Assembly (NCBI RefSeq): GCF_013364215.1
Contig: NZ_CP054923.1
Location: 6,138,001-6,202,000 of the forward strand
DNA from: Verrucosispora sp. NA02020
GTDB lineage: Bacteria; Actinomycetota; Actinomycetes; Mycobacteriales; Micromonosporaceae
Direction: 5' to 3'
Length of the DNA: 64,000 nt
Positions 1-7,921 of the stretch are shown one piece after another (within the stretch, counting starts at the first letter, position 1; every line of letters begins with the position of its first letter). The notes under the pieces were generated by a model, which was given only the letters and a program-made list of their open reading frames with translations, ran no database searches and was not told the DNA's origin. Position numbers and translations under genes: made by a program.

Positions 1-141
1 GGCCGCGGCGATCACCCGGACCGCCTGCCGGCCCTCCCCGCAACTGGCGACCACCTCGTGGCCGGCCTCGGTGAGGTCGCGGGCCACCCCTTCCCGCCAC
101 ATCGGGTGGTCGTCGACCACCATCACGCGTACGCCGTTCAC
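1..141 (-). CDS. Response regulator, N-terminal fragment (cut by window edge)
   Basis: The first 47 codons of a response regulator receiver domain are visible; the rest lies beyond the left edge. The frame reads VNGVRVMVVDDHPMWREG, where VVDDHP is the acidic pocket that precedes the phospho-acceptor aspartate of NarL/LuxR-type regulators. The GTG start overlaps the stop of the histidine kinase by four bases (GTGA), so the two are translationally coupled and form a two-component system. An ATG six codons downstream is an alternative start. A LuxR-type DNA-binding domain is expected but not seen. Confidence 0.85.
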   Translation of the reverse strand, partial: MNGVRVMVVDDHPMWREGVARDLTEAGHEVVASCGEGRQAVRVIAAA

Positions 142-1274
142 GATCCCCTCCTCGGCACGGTGAGCTCGACCTCGGTGCCGGAGCCCGGGGTGGAGTTGAT
201 CCGGGCGGTCCCGCCGAGTTCGGCGAGCCGGCCCTGAATCGCGTGGGTCACGCCGAGCCGGCCCTGGGCGGCGGCCTCGGCGAGTCGTTCCGGGGTGAAG
301 CCCGGTCCCTCGTCCCGGATCGACACGGTGACCGCCGTTCCCTCGTCCTCGACCAGCACCCAGGCACGTCCGTCGCCGTGGCGGGCGACGTTGTCCAGCG
401 CGGCCCCGATCGCGGCGGCCAGTTCGCGGGCCACCGGCGGGGCCAGCGGCACCGGGGTGGCCGGCGCGGAGAGCGACACGCCGCCCGTGGCGTACCGGCC
501 GAGCAGCGCGCGCAGGTCCACCGGCGAGTCCACGTCGTCGACGGACATCGGGCCGGTGCCGGAGATCAACATGCGCAGCGCCGCCTCCTGTTCACCGGCC
601 AGCCGGGCCAGTTCGCCGGCCTCGCCGTCGAGTCGCTCGCCGCGCCGCTGCACCAGGGCGAGCACCTGGAGCACCGAGTCGTGGATGTCGCGGGCCAGCC
701 GTTCCCGTTCGCGGTTGGCGGCCTCGATCTCGACCGCCCGCTGCAACCGCTCCCCGGCGGTCACGGTGAGCCGGGCGACGTGCCCGACCACCACGCCGGC
801 GAGCAACATCAGGATCGCGCCGTTGATCGCCGTGGGGGTGGCCATCCCCCGGGTGGCCAGGTCGGTGGCGCCGACGACCAGAGCGGCCAGCGCGCCGCGT
901 CGCCGTCCGCCGCAGACCGCCCAGGCCAGCACCGGGCCGCTCAACCAGGCCACCGCCATGGTCGGCAGGCCGGCGTCCAGCGCGTCGCGGCCCATCACCC
1001 AGGGAGTGGCCAGAAGGATCGCCACCACGACGCCGAGATCGGCCAGGAGCAGCGGCCAGCCGCGCCGGGCCGGAGCGGCGTAGCCGATCGCGGTGACGCC
1101 GGTCCAGACCGCCATCGCCAGCACCAGCACCCCGGCGAGCAGAGGGTGGGCGTAGCGGTCCGCGTCGCGCAGCACGACCACGCAGACGTACGCCAGCGAG
1201 GCCACCCGGAAGACCGCGACGGCCCGCCAGAGAGGGAGTTCGAAACCACCGGGGGCGGACACGCCCGTCACCAT
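138..1274 (-). CDS. NarL-type sensor histidine kinase
   Basis: A 378-residue membrane sensor kinase. Residues about 20-170 hold five or six hydrophobic segments with almost no extracytoplasmic domain. The dimerisation/phosphoacceptor (HisKA_3) motif is ERERLARDIHDSVLQ with the phospho-histidine at 198. The C-terminal HATPase_c domain shows an N-box (AALDNVARHG) and a G1 box (DEGPGF). I start at the ATG at 1274 because the upstream reading-frame extension is low-complexity arginine-rich sequence that runs into the divergent promoter region. It is coupled to the response regulator by a 4-base overlap. The absence of a sensory domain suggests it senses the membrane or a membrane partner; the ligand is unknown. 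Confidence 0.88.
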   Translation of the reverse strand: MVTGVSAPGGFELPLWRAVAVFRVASLAYVCVVVLRDADRYAHPLLAGVLVLAMAVWTGVTAIGYAAPARRGWPLLLADLGVVVAILLATPWVMGRDALDAGLPTMAVAWLSGPVLAWAVCGGRRRGALAALVVGATDLATRGMATPTAINGAILMLLAGVVVGHVARLTVTAGERLQRAVEIEAANRERERLARDIHDSVLQVLALVQRRGERLDGEAGELARLAGEQEAALRMLISGTGPMSVDDVDSPVDLRALLGRYATGGVSLSAPATPVPLAPPVARELAAAIGAALDNVARHGDGRAWVLVEDEGTAVTVSIRDEGPGFTPERLAEAAAQGRLGVTHAIQGRLAELGGTARINSTPGSGTEVELTVPRRGS

Positions 1275-1320
1275 GCCACAGCCTGTGTGACGGGTCCTCG
1301 CCGATGCGGTCCCACGAATC

Positions 1321-1350
1321 CTGACGTACGGTGGTAAAAGCCGCTTAAAG
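1321..1350 (+). promoter_or_regulatory. Possible promoter for the ATPase gene
   Basis: CTGACG at 1321-1326 and TTAAAG at 1345-1350 with an 18-base spacer resemble a vegetative -35/-10 pair in the 104-base divergent interval. The matches are imperfect and no other data support them. Confidence 0.3.
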
Positions 1351-1378
1351 CTCTGCGATCTCCTGTCGGGACGGGGCC

Positions 1379-1849
1379 ATGACGAACGCAGAACCCCGCA
1401 CACCGCGTACGGTGGTGCCCATCGAACACACCCTCCTGATCGCCGACGCCTTCGACCAGGCACAGGTGACCGAGCTGCGGCACTCGGTCGCCTCGTGCGT
1501 GCGTGCCGCAGGGCTGCGCGACGACCGCCTCGACGACTTCGTGCTCGCGGTCAACGAGCTGATCACCAACGCGGTCCGGCACGGCGGAGGGCGGGGCTGG
1601 CTCCGGCTCTGGCGGCAGTCGGAACTGGTGGTGTGCGAGGTCTCCGACCACGGTCAGGGCATCAGTGTGCAGCGCCTCGACGACCGCAGCCGGCCGGCGC
1701 CGGAGACCGCCGGCGGTTGGGGACTCTGGCTGGCCCGCGAGCTGACCGACGCGATGGACGTGGAGACCGGCCCGGAGGGCACCACGGTCCGCATCACCTC
1801 CGCGACCCTCCCCACCGAGCAGCACATCGGCCGGCACCGCAGCGAGTGA
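1379..1849 (+). CDS. RsbW-like ATP-binding protein (anti-sigma factor type)
   Basis: A 156-residue stand-alone GHKL ATPase of the HATPase_c_2 kind used as serine kinase/anti-sigma factors in actinomycetes. Visible motifs are the N-box (AVNELITNAVRHG, about residues 60-72), the G1 box (VSDHGQGI) and the G2 region (GGWGLWLARELTD). No sigma factor or anti-anti-sigma gene lies next to it, so its partner is unknown. It is divergent from the histidine kinase. A weak purine stretch (GGGACGGGG) precedes the ATG. Its length fits the family. It could also act as a kinase of an STAS protein encoded elsewhere. Confidence 0.85.
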   Translation: MTNAEPRTPRTVVPIEHTLLIADAFDQAQVTELRHSVASCVRAAGLRDDRLDDFVLAVNELITNAVRHGGGRGWLRLWRQSELVVCEVSDHGQGISVQRLDDRSRPAPETAGGWGLWLARELTDAMDVETGPEGTTVRITSATLPTEQHIGRHRSE

Positions 1850-1864
1850 CGACCGGCGCCGGGG

Positions 1865-2698
1865 TCACTCCCAGCGGTTGCCGGTGATCTTCTCGTAGAC
1901 GTCCACGTAGCGGGCCCGGGTCGCCTCGACCACCTCGTCCGGCACCTCGGGCGCCGGTTCGCGCCGGTCCCAGCCGCTGCCCGCCGCCCAGTCCCGCACG
2001 TACTGCTTGTCGTAGGAGAACTGCGTACGGCCCGGCTGGTACGACTCGGCGGGCCAGAAGCGGGACGAGTCCGGGGTGAGCACCTCGTCGGCGAGGACCA
2101 GGGTGCCGTCCGCCGCCCAGCCCAGCTCGATCTTGGTGTCGGCGACCAGGATGCCGCGCTCGGCGGCCAGCTCGGCGCCCCGGCAGTACACGTCGATGGT
2201 CAGCTTCCGCAGCCGCTCGGCGGTCTCCGCGCCGACCTCGTCGACCACCTCGGCGAAGGTCATCGGCTCGTCGTGCTCGCCCATCGGCGCCTTGGTCGAC
2301 GGGGTGAAGATCGGCTCGGGCAGGATGGACGCCTCGCCCAGCCCACGCGGCAGCGCGACGCCGGACACCGCCCCGGTGCTCTGGTACTCCTTGAGGCCAC
2401 CCCCGGTGAGGAAGCCGCGGGCGACGCACTCCACCGGGACCATCCGCAACCGGCGGCACCGGATCGCCCGCCCGGCGAACTCGGCCGGCACGTCGGTGGC
2501 GGAGATGACGTGGTGCGGCACCAGGTCGGCGAGCTGCTCGAACCACCACAGCGACAACGCGGTGAGCAGCTTGCCCTTGTCCGGGACCGGAGTCGGCAGC
2601 ACCACGTCGTAGACGGAGATGCGATCCGAGGCGACCAGGATCAGGTCGTCGCCGTCCGCGTAGACGTCCCTCACTTTGCCCGAGTGCAGAAGTTCCAC
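1865..2698 (-). CDS. purC: Phosphoribosylaminoimidazole-succinocarboxamide synthase
   Basis: SAICAR synthetase of de novo purine synthesis, joining CAIR with aspartate using ATP. About 277 residues, the usual size. The N-terminus LLHSGKVRDVY is the family hallmark (SGKxR nucleotide-binding motif), followed by SDRISVYDVVLPTP, the EPIFTPSTKA segment and the substrate-binding region VADTKIELG. The GTG at 2698 is chosen because family members begin directly before the LxxGKVRD motif; an upstream in-frame start at 2731 would add 11 poorly conserved residues. It stands alone, convergent with the ATPase gene (15 bases apart). No purine-regulatory element was recognised. Confidence 0.97.
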   Translation of the reverse strand: MELLHSGKVRDVYADGDDLILVASDRISVYDVVLPTPVPDKGKLLTALSLWWFEQLADLVPHHVISATDVPAEFAGRAIRCRRLRMVPVECVARGFLTGGGLKEYQSTGAVSGVALPRGLGEASILPEPIFTPSTKAPMGEHDEPMTFAEVVDEVGAETAERLRKLTIDVYCRGAELAAERGILVADTKIELGWAADGTLVLADEVLTPDSSRFWPAESYQPGRTQFSYDKQYVRDWAAGSGWDRREPAPEVPDEVVEATRARYVDVYEKITGNRWE

Positions 2699-2773
2699 GC
2701 GGACAAGTAGACCACGCCCCGGACGCACCACCGTGCCGGGACCGCAGCGCGCGGGAGGCGCTGCGGAACCCGT

Positions 2774-3016
2774 TCAGCGCCGCCGGTTACGGGTGAGCCG
2801 CACCAGCAGCAGGACGACCACGGCCACCACCGCAAGGCAGCAGAGCAGGCCCAGGAAACCGAAGAAGCCGCCACCGCGCCCACGCCGCCGGGCGGCCTCC
2901 ACGACCAGTTCCCCGGGGCCGGTCGAGGCCCACGCCGCGACCGGCACGAACACCGCCAGCACGACCGTTCCCAGGAGCGTGCCGAGCCGCCCCCACCACT
3001 TGCCGATTGAAGACAT
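2774..3016 (-). CDS. Small membrane protein
   Basis: An 80-residue protein with two hydrophobic segments: residues about 12-32 (LGTLLGTVVLAVFVPVAAW) and about 52-74 (GFFGFLGLLCCLAVVAVVVL), separated by a basic linker and ending in RLTRNRRR. The first segment could be an uncleaved or cleaved signal, since it ends in AWAS. The ATG at 3016 is preferred over an upstream start at 3064 that would add 16 uncharacteristic residues. No known domain is recognised. It lies between the initiator tRNA genes and purC. Confidence 0.6.
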   Translation of the reverse strand: MSSIGKWWGRLGTLLGTVVLAVFVPVAAWASTGPGELVVEAARRRGRGGGFFGFLGLLCCLAVVAVVVLLLVRLTRNRRR

Positions 3017-3120
3017 GGCCCCATCCTCGCGGAGGTCCGCAACCCCTGCCGGGGAACAGCGCACCGCCGAGGCGGGCCCACCGGCCGACGGACGAAGGCC
3101 GGAACGGCAGGGATCGGAAA

Positions 3121-3156
3121 CGACGAAGGCCCCGGGAGATCCCGGGGCCTTCGTCG
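3121..3156 (-). terminator. Terminator of initiator tRNA gene, copy 1
   Basis: A perfect 16-base inverted repeat with an AGAT loop (3121-3136 and 3141-3156) begins six bases beyond the tRNA 3' end. Its core is shared with the hairpin behind the second tRNA copy. There is no T-tract, as is common in actinomycetes. Confidence 0.8.
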
Positions 3157-3161
3157 TGCAG

Positions 3162-3235
3162 TAGCGGGGACAGGATTTGAACCTGCGACCTCTGGGTTAT
3201 GAGCCCAGCGAGCTACCGAGCTGCTCCACCCCGCG
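3162..3235 (-). tRNA. tRNA-fMet (CAT), initiator, copy 1
   Basis: A 74-base cloverleaf with 5' CGCGGGG and 3' CCCCGCT plus discriminator A. The unpaired C1/U72 position, three consecutive G:C pairs closing the anticodon stem (GGGCTCATAACCC) and the CAT anticodon identify the initiator rather than elongator methionine tRNA. CCA is not encoded; CTG follows instead. The matching copy lies at 3388-3461. Confidence 0.93.
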
Positions 3236-3345
3236 TCGGTATGTGACAACCCTACCCCATGCGGTACGAGCCGCACCGACCACCCCACCCACCCCCGAAG
3301 AAGGTGTTCCGGCACCGGTCGGGACGGGCCGCCGCACTCCGGACA

Positions 3346-3383
3346 ACGAGAAAGGCCCCGGGAGATCCCGGGGCCTTTCTCGT
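3346..3383 (-). terminator. Terminator of initiator tRNA gene, copy 2
   Basis: A 17-base perfect stem (3346-3362 with 3367-3383) and an AGAT loop directly behind the second tRNA. The core (AAGGCCCCGGG-AGAT-CCCGGGGCCTT) is the same as in the first copy while the outer stem differs with compensating changes, which argues for a selected structure. Confidence 0.8.
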
Positions 3384-3387
3384 GCAG

Positions 3388-3461
3388 TAGCGGGGACAGG
3401 ATTTGAACCTGCGACCTCTGGGTTATGAGCCCAGCGAGCTACCGAGCTGCTCCACCCCGCG
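3388..3461 (-). tRNA. tRNA-fMet (CAT), initiator, copy 2
   Basis: The 74-base sequence is the same as the copy at 3162-3235, including the GGG:CCC anticodon stem and C1/U72 initiator features. CCA is not encoded. Each copy has its own hairpin, so the duplicated unit is tRNA plus terminator. Confidence 0.93.
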
Positions 3462-3549
3462 TCGGTAGATCCACCGTAGCGCACCACCCCGCCCCGCCGC
3501 AAAACGACTCACAGAACACCGTGGGCGACCGGTGGGCCCGGACGCCGAA

Positions 3550-3587
3550 GGGCCCGCGGCGGCGACGGATCGCCGGCCCACGGGCCC
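3550..3587 (-). terminator. Possible terminator behind the UPF0182 gene
   Basis: GGGCCCG (3550-3556) pairs with CGGGCCC (3581-3587), and the interior can fold further (GGCG/CGCC). It lies 18 bases past the stop of the UPF0182 gene and before the tRNAs. Imperfect hairpin without a T-tract. Confidence 0.45.
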
Positions 3588-3604
3588 TGTCGGAACGTGC
3601 TTCG

Positions 3605-6604
3605 TCAGCCGGTCGGTGACGGGCTGCCGGTCGGTGCCGTACCGTTCGCCCCGGCCGCCTGCTGCGCCTGCTGGAACGCGGTCAGTGCCTCGTCCAGCGT
3701 CTTGAGCGCCCGGCCGTACCGCTCGAAGTCACCGGACGCCTGCGCGTCGCGCACCTCGGTGATCGCCGCTCGCACCCGGTCGGCGGCGACCCCCAGGTCG
3801 CCGGTGAGCGGCGGCGCCTCGGTCGGCGTGGGCGTGGGCGCCGGCTCCTCGCCGCCCGGCGGCGGCTCCTCGCCTGCGGGCGGCTCCTCCGCGGCCGGCG
3901 GCGGGTTGCCGGCCGCCGCCCGCTTGCCCTGCTCCACGAGCTGCCGGATGCCGTCGGCCGGGTTGTCGGCCAACACCACGAACGAACCACCGTCGCCGTA
4001 CGAGAGCAGCACCTTCTGCAACAGCGGGTACGCGTCGGTCTGGTTGCTCTTCACGTAGACCGGCTCGACGTAGAGCATGCCGTTGCCGAACGGCAGCGAG
4101 AGCAGGTTGCCGTACTGCACCTGGGCCTGGTTCGAGGAGAGCAGGTTCAGCTGCTGCCGGATGTTGGCGTTGTTGGTCATCTGCTGGTGCACCTGCACCG
4201 GGCCGGAGACCCGGGTCTGGTCGGGCAGTTCCAGCACCTGCAACCTCGGCCGCCCGTCCTGGTACGACGCCGAGATCAGCGCGGCCAGGTTCTGCCGGCC
4301 GTTCGGGGTGACCGCGCTGGTGAGCTGGAAGGTCGGCTGCTCCTGCCCGGGCATCTGCGTGTAGAGGTAGTACGGCGGCTGCTTGACCCCGCTGTCCGGC
4401 GCGTCCGGCACGTTCGGCACCTGCCAGAAGTCCTGGCCGGAGTAGAAGTCGCCGGGGTTCGTGACGTGGAACCGGGTCAGCAGGTTGCGCTGCACCTTGA
4501 ACAGGTCGGCCGGGTAGCGGAAGTGGTCGGCCAGCGCCTGCGGGATCTCCTCGCGCGGCGTGATCAGGTCACCGCCGAATGCCTTGTTCCACGCCTTGAG
4601 CACCGGGTCGTTCTCGTCGAACTCGTAGAGCCTGACCGTGCCGTCGTACGCGTCCACGGTCGCCTTGACCGAGTTGCGGATGTAGTTGACGTTCTCCCGG
4701 GCCAGCTGGATGGTGCCCCGGCCGGTCAGCTCGTCGGTGGTCTCCTGCTGGAGGTTGACCCGCTCGGCGTACGGGTAGGTGGCCGAGGTGGTGTAGCCGT
4801 CCACGATCCACTGCACCCGGCCGTCCACCACGGCGGGGTACGGGTCGCCGTCGAGCGTCAGGAAGGGCGCGACCTTCTCCACCCGGTCCCGGGGGTTCCG
4901 CACGTAGAGCAGCTTGGAGTTGTCGTTGACCGCCTCGGAGAGCAGGAAGTTCGGCTCCTGCTCCTTGATGGCGTAGAGCAGCCGCCGGGAGAACGACCCG
5001 ACGTCCACGCCGCCCTCACCGGTGTAGGTGTAGTACGACTCGCGGCCCTCGCCGCTCTCGCCGGCCGGCCGGTCGAACTCCGCCGGGTTGGCGTCCTCGC
5101 TCGGCTTGCCGACGATGGCGTAGTCACCGTCCTGCATCCGCTCGCCGTAGTAGATCCGGGGCTGGCTGGCCGGGATCTGGTCGGTCGGCGAGGAGCAGGA
5201 CTCCTGCGACCGCTCGCCGAGGAAGCCGGAGACGAAGAAGGGCTGGCCACCGCAGACGACCTGGTTCGCGGGGGCGGCCACCACGCCGAACCCGTGGGTG
5301 TAGACGGTGTGCCGGTTGATCCAGTTGCTCTGCTGGGCGGTCAGCTCGCCGTAGTTGATCTCACGGACGCCGACCACGTAGTCCTGGGTCTTGCCGTCGA
5401 CCGTGTACCGGTCGATGTCCAGCTTGGGGCCGAAGTCGTAGAAGCCACGGACCTGCTGGAGCTGGGTGTAGGTCTCGCTGACCAGCTGCGGGTCGAGCAG
5501 CCGGGCGTTGGGCACCACCGAGGTGTCGGTGGCCAGGTTCTCCGACGGGGTCAGGTTGCTGGCCGAGTACGCCGAGTTCTCGGCGATGTCCAACCCGTAC
5601 GAGGCTCGGGTGGCGTCGATGCTGCGCTGGATGTACGGCGCCTCCTTGTCCCGGGCGCTCGGCTTGACCTCGAAGGTCTGCACCGCCCAGGGGTAGATGC
5701 CGCCGATCGCCACCGCCGAGACGCCGAGCAGCGCCAGCGAGATGCCCGGCCAGACCAGGTTCCGCATCCAGGCGTTGGAGAAGACGATGATCGCGATCGC
5801 CACCACCACGGAGATGTAGGCGAGGATCTCCTTCGCCGGCAGCAGCGCGTTGATGTCGGCGTACCCGGCGCCGTAGACACCGACGCCGTCGTTGTACTCC
5901 AGCAGCATCGACCGCCGGTCCAGCACGTACGCGACGGCCTTGAGCAGCACGAAGACCGCGACCAGCGAGCTCAGGTGGGCGCGGGCCGCCCCGCTCATCC
6001 GGTCGCCGACGCCCTGCAGGCGTACTCCGCCGAAGAGGTAGTGCACGGCCAGCGAACCGATCAGCGCCAGCACCACCGCGGTGAAGCCCAGCCCGAGCAG
6101 GAAGCGCCAGAACGGCAGCTGGAAGACGTAGAAGCCGACGTCCACACCGAACTCCGGGTCCTGCACGCCGAAGTCACCGCCGTGCAGGAAGAGCAGCCAC
6201 TGGTTCCAGCGGCTCTGTGCGGACAGGCCGGCGAAGAGACCCACCACCACGGCGGCGGCGGCGATCCAGAGCCCGAGCCGGGGGCCGAGCAGCATCCGGT
6301 AGCGCTCCAGCGTCGCCTGCTCCGGCGAGTGCGGACGCATCCGGGGGCGCAGCCGCTGCGCCAGCCAGAGGTTGCCACCGACGATCAGACCCATCGCGAC
6401 GGCGGCGGCCAGGAACAGCAGCAACCGGGTGACGATCACCCCACGGAAGACGGAGGTGTAGTCGACCTCGGAGAACCAGAGCCAGTCGGTCCAGGCCTGC
6501 ACCCCCCAGCCGAGCAGGGTGAACAGGACGAACACTCCGATCAGCACCCCGATCGTGACGCGTCCGCGTCGGCTCATCCTCGGCAGGGGGCTGCTGCTAC
6601 GCAT
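3605..6604 (-). CDS. UPF0182 family membrane protein
   Basis: A 999-residue integral membrane protein of the UPF0182 (COG1615) family, the Rv3193c type. The N-terminal third carries about seven transmembrane helices, beginning with VTIGVLIGVFVLFTLLGWG. It is followed by a large extracytoplasmic domain with family segments such as the RSIDATRASYGLD and FYDFGPKLDIDRY regions, then an acidic proline-rich linker (PPAAEEPPAGEEPPPGG, about residues 895-930) and a helical C-terminus. Function is unknown. The ATG at 6604 lies two codons inside an alternative GTG. It is adjacent to the PDZ protease gene and both occupy the same relative place in mycobacteria, suggesting an envelope-related role; that is inference. 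Confidence 0.93.
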   Translation of the reverse strand: MRSSSPLPRMSRRGRVTIGVLIGVFVLFTLLGWGVQAWTDWLWFSEVDYTSVFRGVIVTRLLLFLAAAVAMGLIVGGNLWLAQRLRPRMRPHSPEQATLERYRMLLGPRLGLWIAAAAVVVGLFAGLSAQSRWNQWLLFLHGGDFGVQDPEFGVDVGFYVFQLPFWRFLLGLGFTAVVLALIGSLAVHYLFGGVRLQGVGDRMSGAARAHLSSLVAVFVLLKAVAYVLDRRSMLLEYNDGVGVYGAGYADINALLPAKEILAYISVVVAIAIIVFSNAWMRNLVWPGISLALLGVSAVAIGGIYPWAVQTFEVKPSARDKEAPYIQRSIDATRASYGLDIAENSAYSASNLTPSENLATDTSVVPNARLLDPQLVSETYTQLQQVRGFYDFGPKLDIDRYTVDGKTQDYVVGVREINYGELTAQQSNWINRHTVYTHGFGVVAAPANQVVCGGQPFFVSGFLGERSQESCSSPTDQIPASQPRIYYGERMQDGDYAIVGKPSEDANPAEFDRPAGESGEGRESYYTYTGEGGVDVGSFSRRLLYAIKEQEPNFLLSEAVNDNSKLLYVRNPRDRVEKVAPFLTLDGDPYPAVVDGRVQWIVDGYTTSATYPYAERVNLQQETTDELTGRGTIQLARENVNYIRNSVKATVDAYDGTVRLYEFDENDPVLKAWNKAFGGDLITPREEIPQALADHFRYPADLFKVQRNLLTRFHVTNPGDFYSGQDFWQVPNVPDAPDSGVKQPPYYLYTQMPGQEQPTFQLTSAVTPNGRQNLAALISASYQDGRPRLQVLELPDQTRVSGPVQVHQQMTNNANIRQQLNLLSSNQAQVQYGNLLSLPFGNGMLYVEPVYVKSNQTDAYPLLQKVLLSYGDGGSFVVLADNPADGIRQLVEQGKRAAAGNPPPAAEEPPAGEEPPPGGEEPAPTPTPTEAPPLTGDLGVAADRVRAAITEVRDAQASGDFERYGRALKTLDEALTAFQQAQQAAGANGTAPTGSPSPTG

Positions 6605-6793
6605 GACCACTGTTGGCTCCGCACGCTCGTTATGATCGGCTCCGACCAGGCACCCAGAGTACGGGGTGTTCCTGAATGCGTTGTGGCAGGTCGCGCCGCG
6701 CAGCCGACACCCGGCCCGCGAGCGATCGCACCGACCCGAAGTCGGCCCAGGTCAAGAGCGTGGTCCCGGCGGGACGCCGGGTCGGTCCGGCGG

Positions 6794-7807
6794 TCAGCAG
6801 AGCGTCGGTTCGCCCCCGGCACGCAGCGTCTCCATCGCGCTGAGCGCCTCGTCGAGCGAACCCACCCGGACCAGCGGCAGGTCCGGCTGGCGGTTGGACA
6901 CCGCCTCGGCGCAGTTGGCCGCCGGCACCAGGAACACCGTGGCGCCGGCCCGCTTCGCGCCGACCAGCTTCTGCGGGATGCCGCCGATCGGCCCGACCTG
7001 GCCGGAGTCGTCGATGGTGCCGGTGCCCGCGATGACCCGGCCGCCGGTCAGGTCCTCCGGCGTCAGCTTGTCGATGATCCCCAGGGCGAACATCAGCCCG
7101 GCGCTGGGCCCGCCGATGTCCTGGAGGTCGAAGGAGAGCGTGAACGGGTGCGGCTGCTGCTGCTCGATCTCGACCCCGATCCGCGGTCGGCCGTCCTGCT
7201 CCTGGGTGGTGATGGTGTCGGTGCGGGCGGCACCGTCTCGGGTGTACCCGACGCGGAGCGCGGTGCCCGCCGGCTTCGCCCTGACCAGCTCGGTCAACCG
7301 GCCGGCCAGCGGCACGGGCTCCCCGTCGACCGAGGTCACCACGTCGCCGGGACGCAGCACTCCGGCGGCCGGTCCGTCGGCGGCGACGGTCTTGATCACG
7401 ACCTGCACCTCGTACCCCAGCTCCCGCAGCGCGGCGGTCTCCGCGCTGGTCTGCGAGACCTGGAAGTCCTCGGCGTTGCGCTGCTCGACCTCCTCGCGGG
7501 TCTCGCCGGGCGGGTATACCAGCTCGCGCGGCACCACCGCCTGGTCGTCGGAGAGCCAGCCCTGGATGGCCGAGCGCAGCTTCACGGTCGGCTGCACACC
7601 CACCGTGGTCAGCCGCAGTTGCCCGGCCGAGTCGGAGGTCTCCCCGCCGGTGACCTGGATCACCTCCTTGCCGTCCTCCTGCCCGAGCGTGTCCACCGTC
7701 GGACCGGGACCGAGCACGACATAGGGGACGGGCGCGCCGAGCACCCCGATGCTGAGCAGAGCGGTGAGCAGAGCACCGAGGAGGACGGTCACGCCACGTC
7801 GTCTCAT
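6794..7807 (-). CDS. PDZ/Lon-like membrane-anchored serine protease
   Basis: A 337-residue protease of the YlbL/Rv3194c type. The N-terminus MRRRGVTVLLGALLTALLS is a membrane anchor. A PDZ domain follows (about residues 125-200; GPAAGVLRPGDVVTSVDG), then a Lon-type S16 domain. The catalytic serine is in GGPSAGLMFALG and the lysine in IPQKLVGAKRAGA, the Ser-Lys dyad of the family. ATG 7807 is chosen because the signal anchor starts there; sequence upstream in the same frame is antisense to the next gene. Likely substrate: extracytoplasmic or membrane proteins, not identifiable here. Confidence 0.93.
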   Translation of the reverse strand: MRRRGVTVLLGALLTALLSIGVLGAPVPYVVLGPGPTVDTLGQEDGKEVIQVTGGETSDSAGQLRLTTVGVQPTVKLRSAIQGWLSDDQAVVPRELVYPPGETREEVEQRNAEDFQVSQTSAETAALRELGYEVQVVIKTVAADGPAAGVLRPGDVVTSVDGEPVPLAGRLTELVRAKPAGTALRVGYTRDGAARTDTITTQEQDGRPRIGVEIEQQQPHPFTLSFDLQDIGGPSAGLMFALGIIDKLTPEDLTGGRVIAGTGTIDDSGQVGPIGGIPQKLVGAKRAGATVFLVPAANCAEAVSNRQPDLPLVRVGSLDEALSAMETLRAGGEPTLC

Positions 7808-7908
7808 GCGCCAGAGCGTACCGAGCCGGTTCTCGGCCTCCGGGCGGCACGACGACGACTTCGCCCTCAGCGCAACTGCGGTGACGGCGACCAGGGGCAC
7901 GGCGCGCG

Positions 7909-7914
7909 TACCGT
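7909..7914 (+). promoter_or_regulatory. -10 box giving a leaderless zinc-protease mRNA
   Basis: TACCGT sits so that the predicted start of transcription (about 7921) falls on or next to the GTG at 7922. No Shine-Dalgarno lies between. Inferred leaderless start. Confidence 0.45.
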
Positions 7915-7921
7915 AGAGCTC

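Noticed and set aside
4187..7921. Very long plus-strand open frame running through the UPF0182 and PDZ genes
   Set aside because: It is the antisense of two well-identified minus-strand genes; composition is Arg/Gly/Val-rich as expected for a shadow frame in GC-rich DNA. Only the part from 7922 is a real gene.
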